Source: Hymenopellis radicata
Lineage: Eukaryota; Basidiomycota; Agaricomycetes; Agaricales; Physalacriaceae
Direction of reading: 5' to 3'
Length of the DNA stretch: 64,000 nucleotides
NCBI GenBank assembly: GCA_015501595.1
Contig: JADNRX010000063.1
Location: 124,001 to 188,000 of the forward strand
Shown here piece by piece: positions 1 through 11,545 of this stretch. Under the pieces are notes generated by a model. The model searched no databases. It was not told the origin of the DNA and saw only the letters and a list, made by a program, of their open reading frames with translations. Numbering within the stretch: the stretch's first letter is position 1; each line of letters starts with the position of its first letter. The position numbers and the translations under genes were made by a program.

Positions 1-964
1 ATAGCGTACATGTTCGTCAAGTCGTTCCCTGTCGACGGCGAAACGCCCCCTAGTCCTCTCGTTCGCATCGCTGTGATTTCTTTGGGTCCTATCGTGTGGA
101 ATGCCGCAATCCTTTTGACGCTCTTCATTATCAGCATCTTTTTAGGACCCATGCTTGATCCCGTGGTCCAATGTTCGGATCTGTAATGGCTTTCATTGCC
201 ACTTCCTGGGTTTCGCTCGGCATGATTGGATTCTTTGAGTTCTTGGTATGTAGCATGTTTTCTCCTTGTGCCCAAGCTGAACATTTTGGTAGTGGTTCTT
301 GGAACGCTGGGATACATCTCATGCCGTCTTGGGGCTAATCGCTTGCGTGGCCATCCAACGTGCGGTGCACAAATTCTCATTTCGGTGTTCTTGTCCCGTG
401 AGTTCAAGCACGACGAAACAAACCGAGCATGGTGGACAGGTCGGTGGTATGGACGCGGATTGGGTGCCCACGTCATGTCGCAGCCGGCCAGAGAATACAT
501 CGTCAAGATCATCGAACTTTCGCTATGGAGTTCTGACCTCATCATCGGCCACATTCTGTTGCTCATGCTCAGTCTCCCCATCTTCATACCATATTTCGAT
601 CGCTTCCATGCAACGTTATTATGTACGTCGCGGCCTTGCCTCCTCTTCAATTTCACTAACAAGTTTCTCAGTCTGGTTACGACCGTCTAAACAAATTCGT
701 GCTCCCGTTTATTCCATCAAACAACGGAAGACTCGTCGCAAGATTGTAAGCGCGCATCTCCTACCTGAAGTCTTGTTATTGATTTGCGATTAGATTGTGA
801 AGTACGGTTTGCTATACATTGCTGTGATTGTTCTCTTTGCGGTGTTGATCGCCCTTCGTAAGTGACTATGTTTTCCTTGACTTTACTTTGCTGAAGTAGC
901 CTCCTCAGCCATTGTCTTCCACACGACCCTCAAATTCGACTGCTCGATATGCAACAGTCTGTAA
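1..964 (+). CDS. FKS1: 1,3-beta-glucan synthase catalytic subunit, C-terminal part
   Basis: This is the 3' end of the plasma-membrane GT48 enzyme that polymerises UDP-glucose into the beta-1,3-glucan of the cell wall; its 5' part lies left of the window. The visible protein has alternating membrane helices, the motif SREFKHDETNRAWWTGRWYG, the run WLRPSKQIRAP, and a short tail ending CSICNSL before the stop at 962-964. Introns at about 246-292, 609-671, 748-793 and 860-909 splice cleanly. Two exon positions are out of frame: near 160-170 (one base missing before MFGSVMAF) and at 371-373, where AVHK should read on into ILISVFL but the A-run is one short. Family assignment is certain; the frame breaks look like sequencing errors rather than decay because all surrounding residues are conserved. 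Confidence 0.94.
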
Positions 965-1918
965 ACGGACCATGATTCTTATGAATATATTAGACTTTGC
1001 CCACTGTATTTTGACGTTTCGATTCCCCATAATCTCTGGCGCTGTCATGGACTCCTTCCGTACATAGGATAATCTCATTCATGGACATTTACTGTAAGCC
1101 TATCAATACCAAATACTATCATATTGTCGCTCTCTCTCTTTCGAGTGCGTTAGTTAGATCTTAGAGGTAGGCAACAGTCTCGAGTCCATGCGCCTCTTTC
1201 ATGTATCTCCTTTTGATTGTCTGGTTTTAACTCGTGCGTAAACGGCCGAGATCGTCGAAACACACACAAGGTCTTCGCTTCTTTAACCTTTTTTGGCCGC
1301 TCGAGCGCTCATGTCGAATGTAACAGGTACCTCCGGATTCCTATTCCATATTTGAGACGCCGTTGTGATGGATATCGGTTGGCTATCCGGGCTAGCCATA
1401 CGGCATGAACTTGACATGAACCTTGTCGTGTCTTGGAAGGACGAGAAGTTGATCACCTAATATGGAAATCGTTCCTTTCCCATTGACTTTTCGTGCATCG
1501 ACGTATGGGCAGCCGTTATTTTTGGTGTATATCACCGAGACGCTCCACAGCGCACGGATAATCTGTTGCAGATGAACAGCGTCCGTGACCAGCGCGCATA
1601 TGGAGGCATATGGCCTAATATCATGTTCTTGATTCCGCCGCCTCGCAACAACCTTTTGTGCTGCACGGTTGGCTGGTTCTTGGGCGCAACGTGATACACC
1701 CGTGCGTGGCTGCTCATGGCACTAGGCCCGTAATTCATCTGTCTGAGGCAGGAGAGGCCTTGTGCTTCGTCGCGACAAGCATGCGCGTCTGGGACCTGAT
1801 CGATCCTGTGATTAGCGGTCGAGCTCTGCGGGAGGTAGTTAAATAGCTGGCTGTGGATGGTGGGTTTCGTTATCTCGTCGGTCTAACACACACTACTGAA
1901 CAAGAAGAAAAGAAGAAG
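965..1918. other. Intergenic, FKS1 3' flank to thaumatin-like gene 5' flank
   Basis: No conserved coding segment is visible on either strand. The short open frames here have no recognisable protein content. The segment holds the FKS1 terminator region and the promoter of the thaumatin-like gene, with no clear TATA box. Confidence 0.55.
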
Positions 1919-3227
1919 ATGTTGCGCCTCTCTGCTGTTGCTTTCGCTTGCTTTGGCCTCTGGCGCGTTCGCGCGTACATTCACTGTATGTCTTGTGATT
2001 GCGCCATACTCCACTGCTGTGTGCTCATTCGATTTCAGGTGTACAATGCTTGTCCGTTTACTATCTGGTGAGCTCCACGCCTTCGTGTATCGTTAATCGG
2101 AAGCTGACTTGCGGTTTGAAGGCCGGCTGTATGTTTGAAGAATCGTCTATTCCGCTTTGGGATCCTCAACTATGTTTCATAGATCTTCACCGACTTGAAC
2201 GTCGGGTCTGCTGTTCCTGCGTACACGACTGGGTAAGGTTTCTTTGAACGTAAAGTGCTTCGTCATCATCTAACGCGCATCTCAGATGGGAAGCCGCGTC
2301 CTACACCGCAGTGTCGTTTAGCGTTCCGGACAACTGGAAGGCAGGACGAATCTGGGTATGTCGATCCCCTGCGTATTTGATCTGACGTGCGTCTAATTCC
2401 CTCTCAGGCTCGCCGCAACTGCGACTTCTCTTCCAACCCTGGACCCAACTCGTGTCTGGATGGAGGCTGCAACGGCGGTCTCGTGTGCGACTCGAGCACC
2501 GGAACCGTAAGCCTCGCGTTTCCTTTTTTGTATTGATATCTCATGCATTGCGCTTATGACAGGGTGTCCCTCCCGCCACTGTGGCGGAATGGACTCTTTC
2601 GGGAGATGGAAATCTCGATTGGTACGATAGTGGGTCGCATTCTGTTAGGCTCTCTCTCCATTGATACTCATATCTGTCTGTAGTCTCGTTGGTTGATGGT
2701 TACAACCTTCCGGCTCGCATCACCAACAACGTTGGATGCGGTGTCCCGATTGCCCCGTCGATCTTGGCCCGAACTGTTCGTTATTTCGTGCACCATGTCA
2801 TCCCCGTTCGATGCTGATGAGAGCGATGTAGGCCCCGATGCCCTCAAAGGACCTTTCGACTCCTCTGGCTTCCCCGTAGGCTGCCGCTCGGCTTGCGTAA
2901 GTCCCACTTCGCACATGATAACGATGTTTACTGAAAACTGCTTATAGCAAGCCAACTTGGACGGAAACCAGGCTGACTCTGCTAACTGCTGCTCGGGAAG
3001 CCACAGCACTGCGGACACCTGCCCGCCTTCTGGTGTCGCGTACTACTCTTACTTCAGTGCGTTTCTTATGCTTATGAACTTTTGGGCGAGACTGATGAAC
3101 CATTTCATTGATAGAAAACAGCTGCCCCAACTCCTACGTCTATGCTTACGACGAGTCTTCGGGCACTGCTCTGTGGACCTGCGATGCCAGCCTCAAAGCT
3201 GACTACACTCTCACGTTCTGCCCTTAA
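1919..3227 (+). CDS. Secreted thaumatin-like protein (GH152/PR-5 fold)
   Basis: Thaumatin-like proteins are disulfide-rich secreted proteins; fungal members are tied to beta-glucan remodelling and fruiting-body physiology. Visible are a hydrophobic secretion signal (LLLSLALASGAFA), then VYNACPFTIW, IFTDLNVGSAVP, the glycine/cysteine-rich DGGCNGGLVC, CPVDLGPNCPDALKGPFD, SACQANLDGNQADSANCCSG, and the end DASLKADYTLTFCP. About nine introns separate the exons; one, using a donor near 2780 and the acceptor at about 2829, is needed to join GPNC to PDALKG. Two single-base problems remain: the start ATG is one base out of frame with the signal peptide (about 1924-1930), and a base is missing in GTCCCGATTGC near 2745-2750 (GVPDC). 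Family call is secure; wall role is inferred. Confidence 0.9.
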
Positions 3228-3491
3228 ATTATATCTCTTTCTCTTGATTATTAAAGTATACCAACAAACAAACAATCGCTTGGCCAAGCTTGGCCGGTGT
3301 AGTTGTAGTCTAACAATGGAATGATATATCATGTTCAAAGCCTGTGACAAGCTTGAGTTCAGCTGGTCCACAGTGTCCACTGAGCGGAAAATCTGGTATG
3401 CGCTCTACGAAGAGCAACAGGATCAGGACACTGTAGTTTTAAATGTTCTAAGCATATGATGCAATTGGGTTTACAGATAAGACTTACATGC

Positions 3492-4139
3492 TCATTCATC
3501 TCTTTCCAAGAATCCTACACCGCCATTTCGAACTTTGGCCATAAAGTTTTCATACCATTTCACTATAAGACCCATCGGAATGGCAACTTCAGGTGACAGG
3601 GCGCCCCCTCCACTGAAACCTGAGAGATAGTTGAACAGGTTTTTCACGATTTTCTCTGCAAACAGAGTCGGGTTGTTGGCAAGTGAAGCACCGGGCTTAG
3701 CGAGGGCAGAAGGGAGAGCCGCCATCTGAGAGTCTATTGACGCGATGGGCTCGATGGACAAGCCAAGGATCGCGGTGACATCTAGTGTCGGCTGGGCGGG
3801 CGTCGACGCGTTGAAAGCGCCATACGTGGACGTTGACGAAAACGAGCCACGAAGTCGGAATATAGCAGATGGTTTATCGTTTGACAGCCTTGTAATAACG
3901 ATCAGCGATTGACATACAAAACGCGATTAGACCTTACATTCCCAATAATTGGAAGCCTTTCCCGGCCAGTGAAAGTGCACGGCCGCGCCATAGCCATCGG
4001 GGAACGGTATCGTGCCCAGAAGGAAAACGCACACGTGGTTTATGGTGCTGGCGGCTGGGAGCTCGAAGAGGGCGTGGGTTTCATCGACTTGTTGCAGGTT
4101 CGTCTGTAGGAGACGGCCAGCGACGCAGCAGCCAAACAT
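3492..4139 (-). CDS. OPI10: Hikeshi / OPI10 family Hsp70 nuclear import carrier
   Basis: Hikeshi carries Hsp70 into the nucleus during heat stress; the yeast homologue is Opi10. The first exon gives [20 protein letters not shown], then [13 protein letters not shown] and HFHWPGK; after one intron (about 3893-3941) come [36 protein letters not shown] and the family-typical end [10 protein letters not shown] then [10 protein letters not shown]. Length (about 200 residues) fits the family. One base is missing in the GG run at 3956-3957, shifting FQLLGM out of frame, while everything on both sides is conserved. It lies head to head with RTF1, about 320 bp apart, so the two probably share a bidirectional promoter. 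Confidence 0.93.
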
Positions 4140-4458
4140 TTTGATGGAGAAGTGGAGAGAAACGCGGTAAATAAAGGGAACTCCAAGGTTGTTGGTCGAA
4201 TATTCACGAAGGTCCGAGAATGAATGCGAAGATGATGATCTCTGTCAACTGCCTCCGATGACGGAACCGGTGAAGGGTTCGAGTTGACCTGTATTGCCAC
4301 GTCAAGTCTTCTGTAAGTACTTGGCTTATTAGCTTGCGGACGTTGCGTACTCGCCTGTTACAATCAGACCTTCACCTCGGAACACGGACCGAAGATCCGG
4401 GCGTGCGAAACCTCGAATGCCAGGCTGTGTTTGAACATCTTTAACTACCACCACCACC

Positions 4459-6413
4459 ATGTCCGACTTTGACGACGAACTGCTCGAACTGGCCGAGGTT
4501 GGCTCCAAGAAACGCAAGTCGTCCAAGAACAAGTCTTCAAAAAAGCGCAAGGCCGAGCACGTACACTGTTCTTTGTTCATTTCGCTGTCTTACCAGTCGC
4601 AGTGTCTCCGACTACGAGGAGCCGGAGAGCGAAGAGGACGAGCATGATTTATACCCATTAGAAGGGAAATACAGAGATGAACTCGACAGACAACAGTGCG
4701 CCTCGCGAACAATGCCTGTCCTGTCTTTGCTTGACCATTCAACAGAATCTTGGAAATGTCTGAACTGAAGAGGGAGGAAGTCTTTGCAATGCGAGAAGAC
4801 CAAAAGCAAAAGGTTAGGGACAGGAACAACGTCCGCAATTTGCTTCATCAACGCAATGGAGGCGGTGGTAGTGGTGGCGGTGATGACAGTGTTGCAAGAG
4901 CAGCTAAGAGTACGCATGCCATTATACTGCGCTCTGCAGCTTCTTTCTAACGGCATTCAGGACAACGTTCTATTGGTGGGGAGAAGTCTCGAAAGCTTGA
5001 CGAACTGAAAGCCAGGCGTCAAGCTAAAGGGGATAAAAAGAAGGTATATATTAACTGGTCTAATAGTCTGCATGGTTGCTCATTCGATACCAGCTTGATG
5101 GATCACCTCGTCGGGATGGCTCTCCAATGGATACCGGCTCTTCTGAAGACGAGGAGGACGGCCAAGTCGACCATCACCCTAGACCTAATACCGACTCTGA
5201 GGAGTCAGCCTCATTGGCGGATCTAAACCGCTGTCGTGTAACGAGAGACATGATCGTCAAGCACTTCCTGGCTCCCTGGTTTGAAGATTATATCACTAGT
5301 GCGTTCACCACATTCTTACTCGGAGAATTCTTCATATTGCATTCTTAGATGCATGGGTTCGCTACTGCATCGGACTCGAGGGAACGGAGAACGTATATCG
5401 TATTTGCGAAGTCTCAAGTCTGACGCTTTTACTCGCGTTGTCTTCGCTGCATTCACACGTCTTCCAGGCCTCAGTAAAGACAAGGTGAAGCCGTATAGGT
5501 TGGACGGAATAATAGCCGACAAGGGGTTTGAGCTGCAACACGGCAAAGCCTTGAAATCGTTCCTCATGGACAAGGTCTCCAATGCGAACTTTTCTCCAGT
5601 ACGTACGTTGTCGTTCCTCTAGTGGACTAATACTCAAGATTCCCAAATAGAAAGAGTATGAACGCTTCCAATCGGCATGTAAGACCGACGGTGTCAAACT
5701 GCCTACCAAACAATCCGTTGAAGCCAAAATCAAGAAAATGAATCAGTTGGTGACTCAGGTCATGACTGAGGTACACCCATCTCCGTTTCTATTTTTTGAT
5801 GCTGATTCGTCTCGCAGTCCGACATCAACGCCCTACTAACCCGGAAGAGAGAAATTGCCGAGGCATCTGGTGTTAAGACGCCAGGTTGGATAATGATGGA
5901 GCGTTCAAGACTGAAGCAGCGACGAGTGATCGCTGAACGTCGACAGGATTTCAAGGAGGTGGCGACCATTGATGCAGAGATAGAAGACTTCAACCTCAAG
6001 TATGGCGAAGAGCATAAGGGTGGCCAGGGAAAGAAGGAGGTGGACATGCTCGCGATATTGAGCGAGAAGAACAGGAAGTCAAATTTGGAGTCTGTTAGGC
6101 GCGCTGAGATTGCCGCTGCTCGAGAGAAGAAGATGAACCGGCAGAATTCGACGCCAGATCCCAGTGCGCGCTTAAAGATCATGCCGAGGACGTTCAATGA
6201 CGCCACGTCGTCGGCTTCAGCTTCACGGTTCGTCTTTGTTTTGCCTCTATCAGTCTTGGTATATCATGAATTTTCAGTGCTGGAACACCCAAACCGGCAT
6301 CGAATTCTGCGGTAAAGACGCCAACGCCTGTCGTGCGGAATTCCACAAGCCCGGCTAAGACATTTGAAGCGTCTATCGTTGACTCGATTGAGGTTGACCT
6401 AGGGGACTTCTAG
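4459..6413 (+). CDS. RTF1: RNA polymerase II-associated protein Rtf1 (Paf1 complex, Plus3 domain)
   Basis: Rtf1 couples the Paf1 elongation complex to histone H2B ubiquitination and binds Spt5 through its Plus3 domain. The protein begins MSDFDDELLELAEVGSKKRK, passes through a lysine/acid-rich region with YPLEGKY and KSRKLDELKARRQAKGDKK, then Plus3 (LNRCRVTRDMIVKHFLAPWF, WVRYCIGLEG, VYRICEV, ELQHGKALKSFLMDKVSN), and a coiled-coil tail with MTESDINALLTRKRE and DPSARLKIMPRTF. It ends DSIEVDLGDF. About eight short introns fit. The first intron (from about 4561) does not keep phase with any normal donor/acceptor pair, suggesting another one-base error in the disordered N-terminal region. The rest is intact. 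Confidence 0.95.
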
Positions 6414-6518
6414 AGACGTCGATGTTAGATAACTTTAATCAATTCGATAGGTTCTATTCTGTCATGGCATTGATTGAATTCATGGATGTACTTGGTCATG
6501 TGATAGTGGAGGAGCTTT

Positions 6519-6625
6519 AGGATAATGTGGCGTAGCACACCTCATGTCCGTAGTAGTTACGATACCAGTCAATAAACGGGTTTTATCATAGTTCCCGCGT
6601 GATTACTGACAGAGAGAGACATTCG
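6519..6625. repeat. Direct repeat A, copy 1 (~107 bp)
   Basis: This segment is nearly identical to 8328-8432; both begin AGGATAATGTGGCGTAG and end in GAGAGAGAC followed by ATTCG or GTTCG. It sits just downstream of RTF1 and abuts a fragment of the MFS gene found intact at 8528-10414. Confidence 0.85.
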
Positions 6626-6627
6626 TT

Positions 6628-6942
6628 AGTATCTCGGAGAGGAGGCGTCCGACTGCCGTCAACCGGAGGTGCCAATGTACGCGCACAGACGACGTCTCCT
6701 TGGCCAGTTGACTCGGCACTATCGTGGTCAACGGGTGGTACTGCCCGTACGAAGAAGAAACTTCCTATGCAGGCAGGGCTGTTCTAGACTGAGTACCAGC
6801 AGGAAGGACGAGGTGTCGCCTGGGAATAAGATACGGGAGATAGAGAAGAGAGAAAGCCGATAGACCAAAACCAGAGAGCACCAATGCCGTGGCGGATGTA
6901 CGAATCAAGTCGCATAAATCTTGAGGGCGAGACAACAAACTT
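6628..6942 (-). pseudogene. Broken partial copy of the neighbouring MFS transporter gene
   Basis: About 315 bp match the segment at roughly 9570-9907 inside the intact MFS gene: the loop after the sixth helix, the helices encoded around 9700-9850, and the start of the adjoining intron. It contains stop codons and several small deletions relative to the parent. Because intron sequence is included, this is a DNA-level duplication, not a retrocopy. It joins directly to repeat A, so the 1.1 kb that separates repeat A from this segment in the parent was lost. Confidence 0.82.
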
Positions 6943-6986
6943 CTGGGATGTGGCGTAGTAGCCCCTAAAAGCTTCTCTGTGCCACC

Positions 6987-8320
6987 ATGTCCCACAGCCA
7001 CTCTCCCTCGACATCCGACGCCTCGCCCTTGTCGCACTCTAGTTCGTCGTCACCCTGTGCACCCTCAGTTCGTACTACAAGGACGGCGTTAGCTAAAAAA
7101 GCTGCAGATGCCACAACTACGTGGAAGAACGCCACGCGTAATTTCTATGAGAGCGAACTTTTCCAAGCGCAGGTGGAAACGACTCAAGGGCCAAGCGTTG
7201 TCTGTTACGAGACTACTGCCATGACAAGGTCGTCTCCCATCTCCCGCGACAGCGACTTTAGCCCCATCATCAAGCTCATCGAGATCGTCGCGCGCCTCTT
7301 GATCACTTCGTCTACAGTCCGCTCTCGTTTCATGATACCACTCAACGTGTTGTATGTCAACAGCACCGAAGCCCAGGCCCAGTTCCGTGTCTTACACCCT
7401 GACAAGAGCGCCCCCGAAGACGACCAGCTCCTTGAGTTTGTTAAGAAGAATTTTCCACATGTTATCTTTGAAGAAACAGCCATGGAGAACTCGTTAGGTA
7501 AGGGCGACGAGGAAGGCGCGGACAAAAATGAGATGTTCATCTCGAAGGATCTCGTACAAGCATACCTTGACACGCAGGTATGCCCCAACTAGGACACCAC
7601 ACAGTTCCGGTCTAAGCTGGTGAATAGGCAAATCGTCAGCTATACACCGTGACGGAGGTGCAGTATGCCAAGGTCAAGCGCTTTGTCGAGTTCGTTCTCA
7701 TCGCCAGCATCCTCCGCGAACTTGGACACTGTCTGACCAAATACCTTTTTGGGCCCCGATTCCTGACTCCCTATCTTCCGTTACTGGTTGGTTCCGATCA
7801 GCGAGGTGATGAACACCCGGGCGAAATAGGACAGGATATAGAGATGGGCATCCTTGGGTGCATCACTGTCCTTGAATGGGCCGACCCAGCATTATTCTAT
7901 TCTACTGATGCTAGTGAGCGGCTGTGGCGTGTTGATAGGCTGCTGGGCTGGGTGAAGAAAGACGCGTACATTACACAGTGGTACAGTTTGAGTATGTGGA
8001 TTTCCTTTTTTGGCGCTCGTTGCTTCAATGACATTTGATCCCATCTTATAGCCGACGCCCAAATTGAGCATGTCATCGAAATGGTGCATCATGGCTTTAT
8101 CTGCCAGATACCTTTCAATGACCAGAAAGAAATCGGTGGGCCTTCCGGAAAGGCTATACGAGCCAAGTTCGCTGCCAGGGATGGGATGAACATGATTGTA
8201 CTGCAGGAAGTCATTGAGGATTCCAAAACAGGCTCGGAATACTTACCTAGACTTGGGCTCCAAATCACCCTCGATCCCTTAGCTGTACGCTCTGCCACCA
8301 GTGGTGACCGAAAATTCTGA
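6987..8320 (+). CDS. Orphan 407-residue protein, unrecognised family
   Basis: Three exons (6987-7577, 7628-7991, 8052-8320) join with clean phases and no frame breaks, giving 407 residues. The N-terminus is serine-rich (MSHSHSPSTSDASPLSHSSS). No signal peptide or clear membrane helix is seen. In exon 2, around residues 220-235, the helix-like stretch FVLIASILRELGHCLTKYLF includes RELGH. That position resembles the HExxH helix of zinc peptidases but lacks the first histidine, so any relation to peptidases is only a hint and an active enzyme is unlikely. Further on are GEIGQDIEMGILGC and a C-terminal part with HVIEMVHHGFICQIPF. A short GTGGCGTAGTA motif lies on both sides (6950 and 8334). I do not recognise a function. 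Confidence 0.75.
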
Positions 8321-8327
8321 GGTACTA

Positions 8328-8432
8328 GGATAATGTGGCGTAGTACACCTCATGTCCGTAGTAGTTACGATACCAGTCAATAAACGGGCTGTATCATAGT
8401 TCCCGCATGATGTTGGCAGAGAGAGACGTTCG
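8328..8432. repeat. Direct repeat A, copy 2 (~105 bp)
   Basis: Matches 6519-6625 with few changes. It lies eight bases after the stop codon of the orphan gene and about 100 bp before the end of the MFS gene, so it may be the ancestral copy, originally the MFS 3' flank. Confidence 0.85.
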
Positions 8433-8527
8433 GATTTCAATCTGTTCATGACACACGAAAAGCCAAGATAGTCCCCAATATCACGTCCATAAATACACGT
8501 TTACTGTCTATATGTCTAAAGGTCAAT

Positions 8528-10414
8528 TCAATCCTCCTCTTCACTCTCTTCATCGCTCTGAACATCCACCGGTTCATACTCCGCACCTTCAGTTCGTCGC
8601 CGGTCCCGCCAACTGAGGTATACACTCATACCAAGCGCCACGAGACAACCCACAGTAGTGAGATACAACGTATCCACATAACACGCCCTCCCCAGCGTGC
8701 ACTCGTTCCCCGCCGACGCAGGCGCAGTCAAAGCCGGCGCCGACGCAGAATCCGAATGCGCATCCAGATTCCTCCCAAACGCGACAGAAAACACATTCCC
8801 CCCAACCATCGGCGCCAAACTGATAAAACCCCAGTTCTCCGAAAAGTGCGCGAGGCCAAAGTACTCGATGCACATGGTGGGGTAGATCCCAAAGATGCTG
8901 CCGTAGCTGAGCCCGAGGAGGGTGCTCGCTGCCCAGAGGTTCTCGACGGAGGAGATGGAGATGGCGACGAGTTGGGAAAGGAGGAGGAGGCTGGATACGA
9001 CGACGAGCATGGCAGAGCGAGGAAGGGGGCGGAAGGAGCAGAAGGCGGGCGAGGATGCCGGACGCGACATGAAGTCGGATAATAGGCCGATTAATATGCG
9101 TCCGAGGCAGTTGGTAAGGGAAATGGCGGATACTTGAGTCGCCTGGTAGGATTCGTAGCCAATGGTCTTTTCCGTGGTAGATGGCGCAGAATAGAGAGCT
9201 TGCGCCATTGACCCGACGTTGTTGATGTACATCAATCCCGTTCCGCTCACTATAGAAGATGTGTTAGCGATAATGTGAATTTACTTGGAAGATGGAAAGC
9301 GTACATAGCGCTAGAATGACGAATAAAAGCCAAAATTCTGCAGTGCACCACAGTGCGCGACCATAAATATTCGGTTCTATCAGTCCAGGCCTTAACACTG
9401 ATCTTTCCTTCGCGCTTCGAGCACGGCTGAGGGAGCGCGCGATGGAACGGGAAGGTTCAGAACGAGTGGGACTTAATTCCACGGCCGCGAGAGCTTCTGG
9501 GATATACTCTATGGCAGGCGTGGTAGGACTTCTCACGTGGCCGTGCCCTAGGGGACTATTGGGATGTTCTCGGAGAAGAGGCGTCCGACTACCGTCACCA
9601 ACGACAACCGGGGGTGCCTCGACATCCGATGTACGCCCATAGGCAACGTCTCCTTGTCCATTTGACTCAGCGCTGTCGTGCTCAACGGGTGGTACTGCCC
9701 GTACAAAGAAGAAACCTGCAATCATAGGCAGGGCCGTTCCAAGACTGAGTACCAGCAAAAAGGACGAGGTGTCTCCTGGGAATAAGATACGGGAGATGGA
9801 AGAAAAGAAGAAAGCAGAGAGCCCAAAGCCGGAGAGCACCAAGGACGTGGCGGATGCACGCTGTGATGAATTAAGTCGCGTAAATCTGGAGGGCGGGACA
9901 ACAAACTGACCAGCGCCTCTGGGAAGCTCTTGGCTGTGGCATTCACTGCCCCGCTCAATCCAGCGTTACCCCCGGAGCCGGTCATGTATCCAAACACGAG
10001 CAGAAGCACAAAAGTGATAGTGCTGGCACCATCCCCGGTGTCGTACATGTGTTTCATACCGCCGTACCCGATCAGTAGCAAAAAGAAAGCGCCCGCCATC
10101 GCAATGCGGGGTCCCCGCACGTCTATAAGACGACCCCAGATCGGCCCGGAGGAGTACACGCCGACTGAGAGACATTAGCTGGTGACAGTGAACTTGCGCA
10201 AGACGTACCATTGCCTGCGAGGGCGATGAAGTTCAGCTTAGTGTGGTTGATACCCAATCGGGCGCCAAGTTGAGGAGAATATGCGGAGTAGACCTGCGCA
10301 ATCGTGTGAGCCGAGGAACGGGGAAGCGAGGAAGGGGCGCACATAATTTGTCCCCGCACCAAGTGAGACACATATCGCGGTGACGAGCGTCGTCAGACGC
10401 ATTCCGGCCGACAT
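8528..10414 (-). CDS. MFS transporter, nodulin-like / MCH1 type
   Basis: Predicted 12-helix membrane transporter of the nodulin-like branch that includes yeast Mch1 (monocarboxylate-transporter homologue); substrate unknown. The start MSAGMRLTTLVTAICVSLGA enters helix 1, then NYVYSAYSPQL after an intron, GVYSSGPIWGRLIDVRGPR, GSGGNAGLSGAVNATAKSFP, and SATSLVLSGFGLSAFFFSSI. A long charged cytosolic loop (about 9360-9660) separates the two halves. The second half has GTGLMYINNVGSMAQAL, LGRILIGLLSDF and GISYGSIFGIYP-like helices, and the tail is acidic (DEESEEED). Four introns (near 9251-9306, 9861-9909, 10164-10211 and 10293-10345) splice in frame. The gene is intact, and a fragment of it lies at 6628-6942. 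Confidence 0.9.
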
Positions 10415-10899
10415 TGCAGCAGTTCCTGGTGTATCCGAGCGTGTTTAGTGTTTATCAAGCCGCGGTTTGTAAGTGCTGCTTATCGCGTTCCAGGTAACCA
10501 CTGGACACGTTGATTGCCTGCGTTGTTGAGTGCTGCTGAACGGCGAGTAACGAGATAAAGGTTAATAAGAGAGAAAAACAAAAAGAGCGGTTCACGGAGG
10601 TAACATATAGGTAGATAGGAAATTTCGACTTGGTGGTCTCTGATATGGATGAGTGTGGAATCAGCGGAACATTTGCCGCCTCCGAGACAACGTGGCATGA
10701 TTGGACCTGATTGTCTTGGCCGTCGGCCTAGGACTAGATCCTTGACTCTCAACAAACTGAAAACATTCAAAGACGCGTACTTGAAGATACATCAGATGGA
10801 AGAATCTAAGGGTGATTGATCGAAGGAACGTCGCGTCAGAGTCTAGACCATTACTTGTGTACAACTGTTCTCAGTCGTACTAGTGGCACATACCCCCAT
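10415..10899. other. Intergenic, upstream of MFS gene
   Basis: No conserved coding content. This should hold the MFS promoter; no TATA box or obvious palindrome was noticed. Confidence 0.5.
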
Positions 10900-11260
10900 T
10901 TACCTCCTACTACCTCCACACCTTCGGGTACCGCGGGCATTCCACGATACCGCCAAGGGCCCATTGACATTGGAAGACGAAGGGCTATGGTCCTCGTGGC
11001 GTGAAGGAGATCGGTCTTCGTGACCGCGGAAGCGGCTTTCCGAGCGAGGACGCGACTGCAACAAGGCCTGGTGTTGTGAAGAAGGACGATACAGGGAAGA
11101 ATTAGGCAAATGACCTTCTGGAGAGGCGAAATTGGAGCAAGGACTACGATCATCCAATAAGACAAAGACATGTCAACGTCGGAGACTTCGTCGTCAGGAT
11201 AACGCTGGAACTCAGAGTCTGAGTCCGAATCTATGCCACTAAGATAGCTCCTCTTCTCCC
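10900..11260 (-). CDS. Possible coding exon of a disordered Ser/Arg/Pro-rich protein
   Basis: Read on the minus strand this gives an acidic patch (GIDSDSDSEFQRYPDDEVSD) followed, after a one-base shift near 11157-11165, by an S/P/R-rich stretch with NFASPEGHLPNSSLYRPSS, RPRSESRF and GHEDRSPSRHEDHSPSSSN. The composition is like a disordered nuclear protein, and the open stretch is long for its surroundings. No start, conserved domain or family is visible, so this may be a fragment or chance. Confidence 0.3.
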
Positions 11261-11339
11261 TCCAAAGGAGCCTGGGAGCGAGTGCTTCCGATTACTGCCA
11301 CACGAGCAGCCAACGTCCAGATCAGCTTGAACAACCATA

Positions 11340-11545
11340 CCCTCGCTCTATATCCCAAACCATGCCCTCGCTACACAAGAGGCAGAGGTCCAAACCATAT
11401 ACATTGCCCCCGCTGCACGAGCAGTCGAGGTCCCAACCATTGCCCCCGCTGAACGAGCAGTCGAGGTCCAAGCCCAAAATCCCTCGCTATACGAGCAGCT
11501 GAGGTCCAAGCCCAAAATTCCTCGCTACACGGAACAATTAACAAG
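11340..11545. repeat. Degenerate ~38-bp minisatellite
   Basis: About five imperfect tandem units, each with a CCCTCGCT or CCCCGCTG core, then ACACGAGCAG and (C)GAGGTCC. The three clearest units span about 11410-11525 with a 38-bp period; outer units are more diverged and of uneven length. Confidence 0.75.

Noticed and set aside
8697..9137. Plus-strand open frames opposite the MFS transporter
   Set aside because: Antisense shadows of a well-supported membrane protein; composition follows the reverse of hydrophobic codons.
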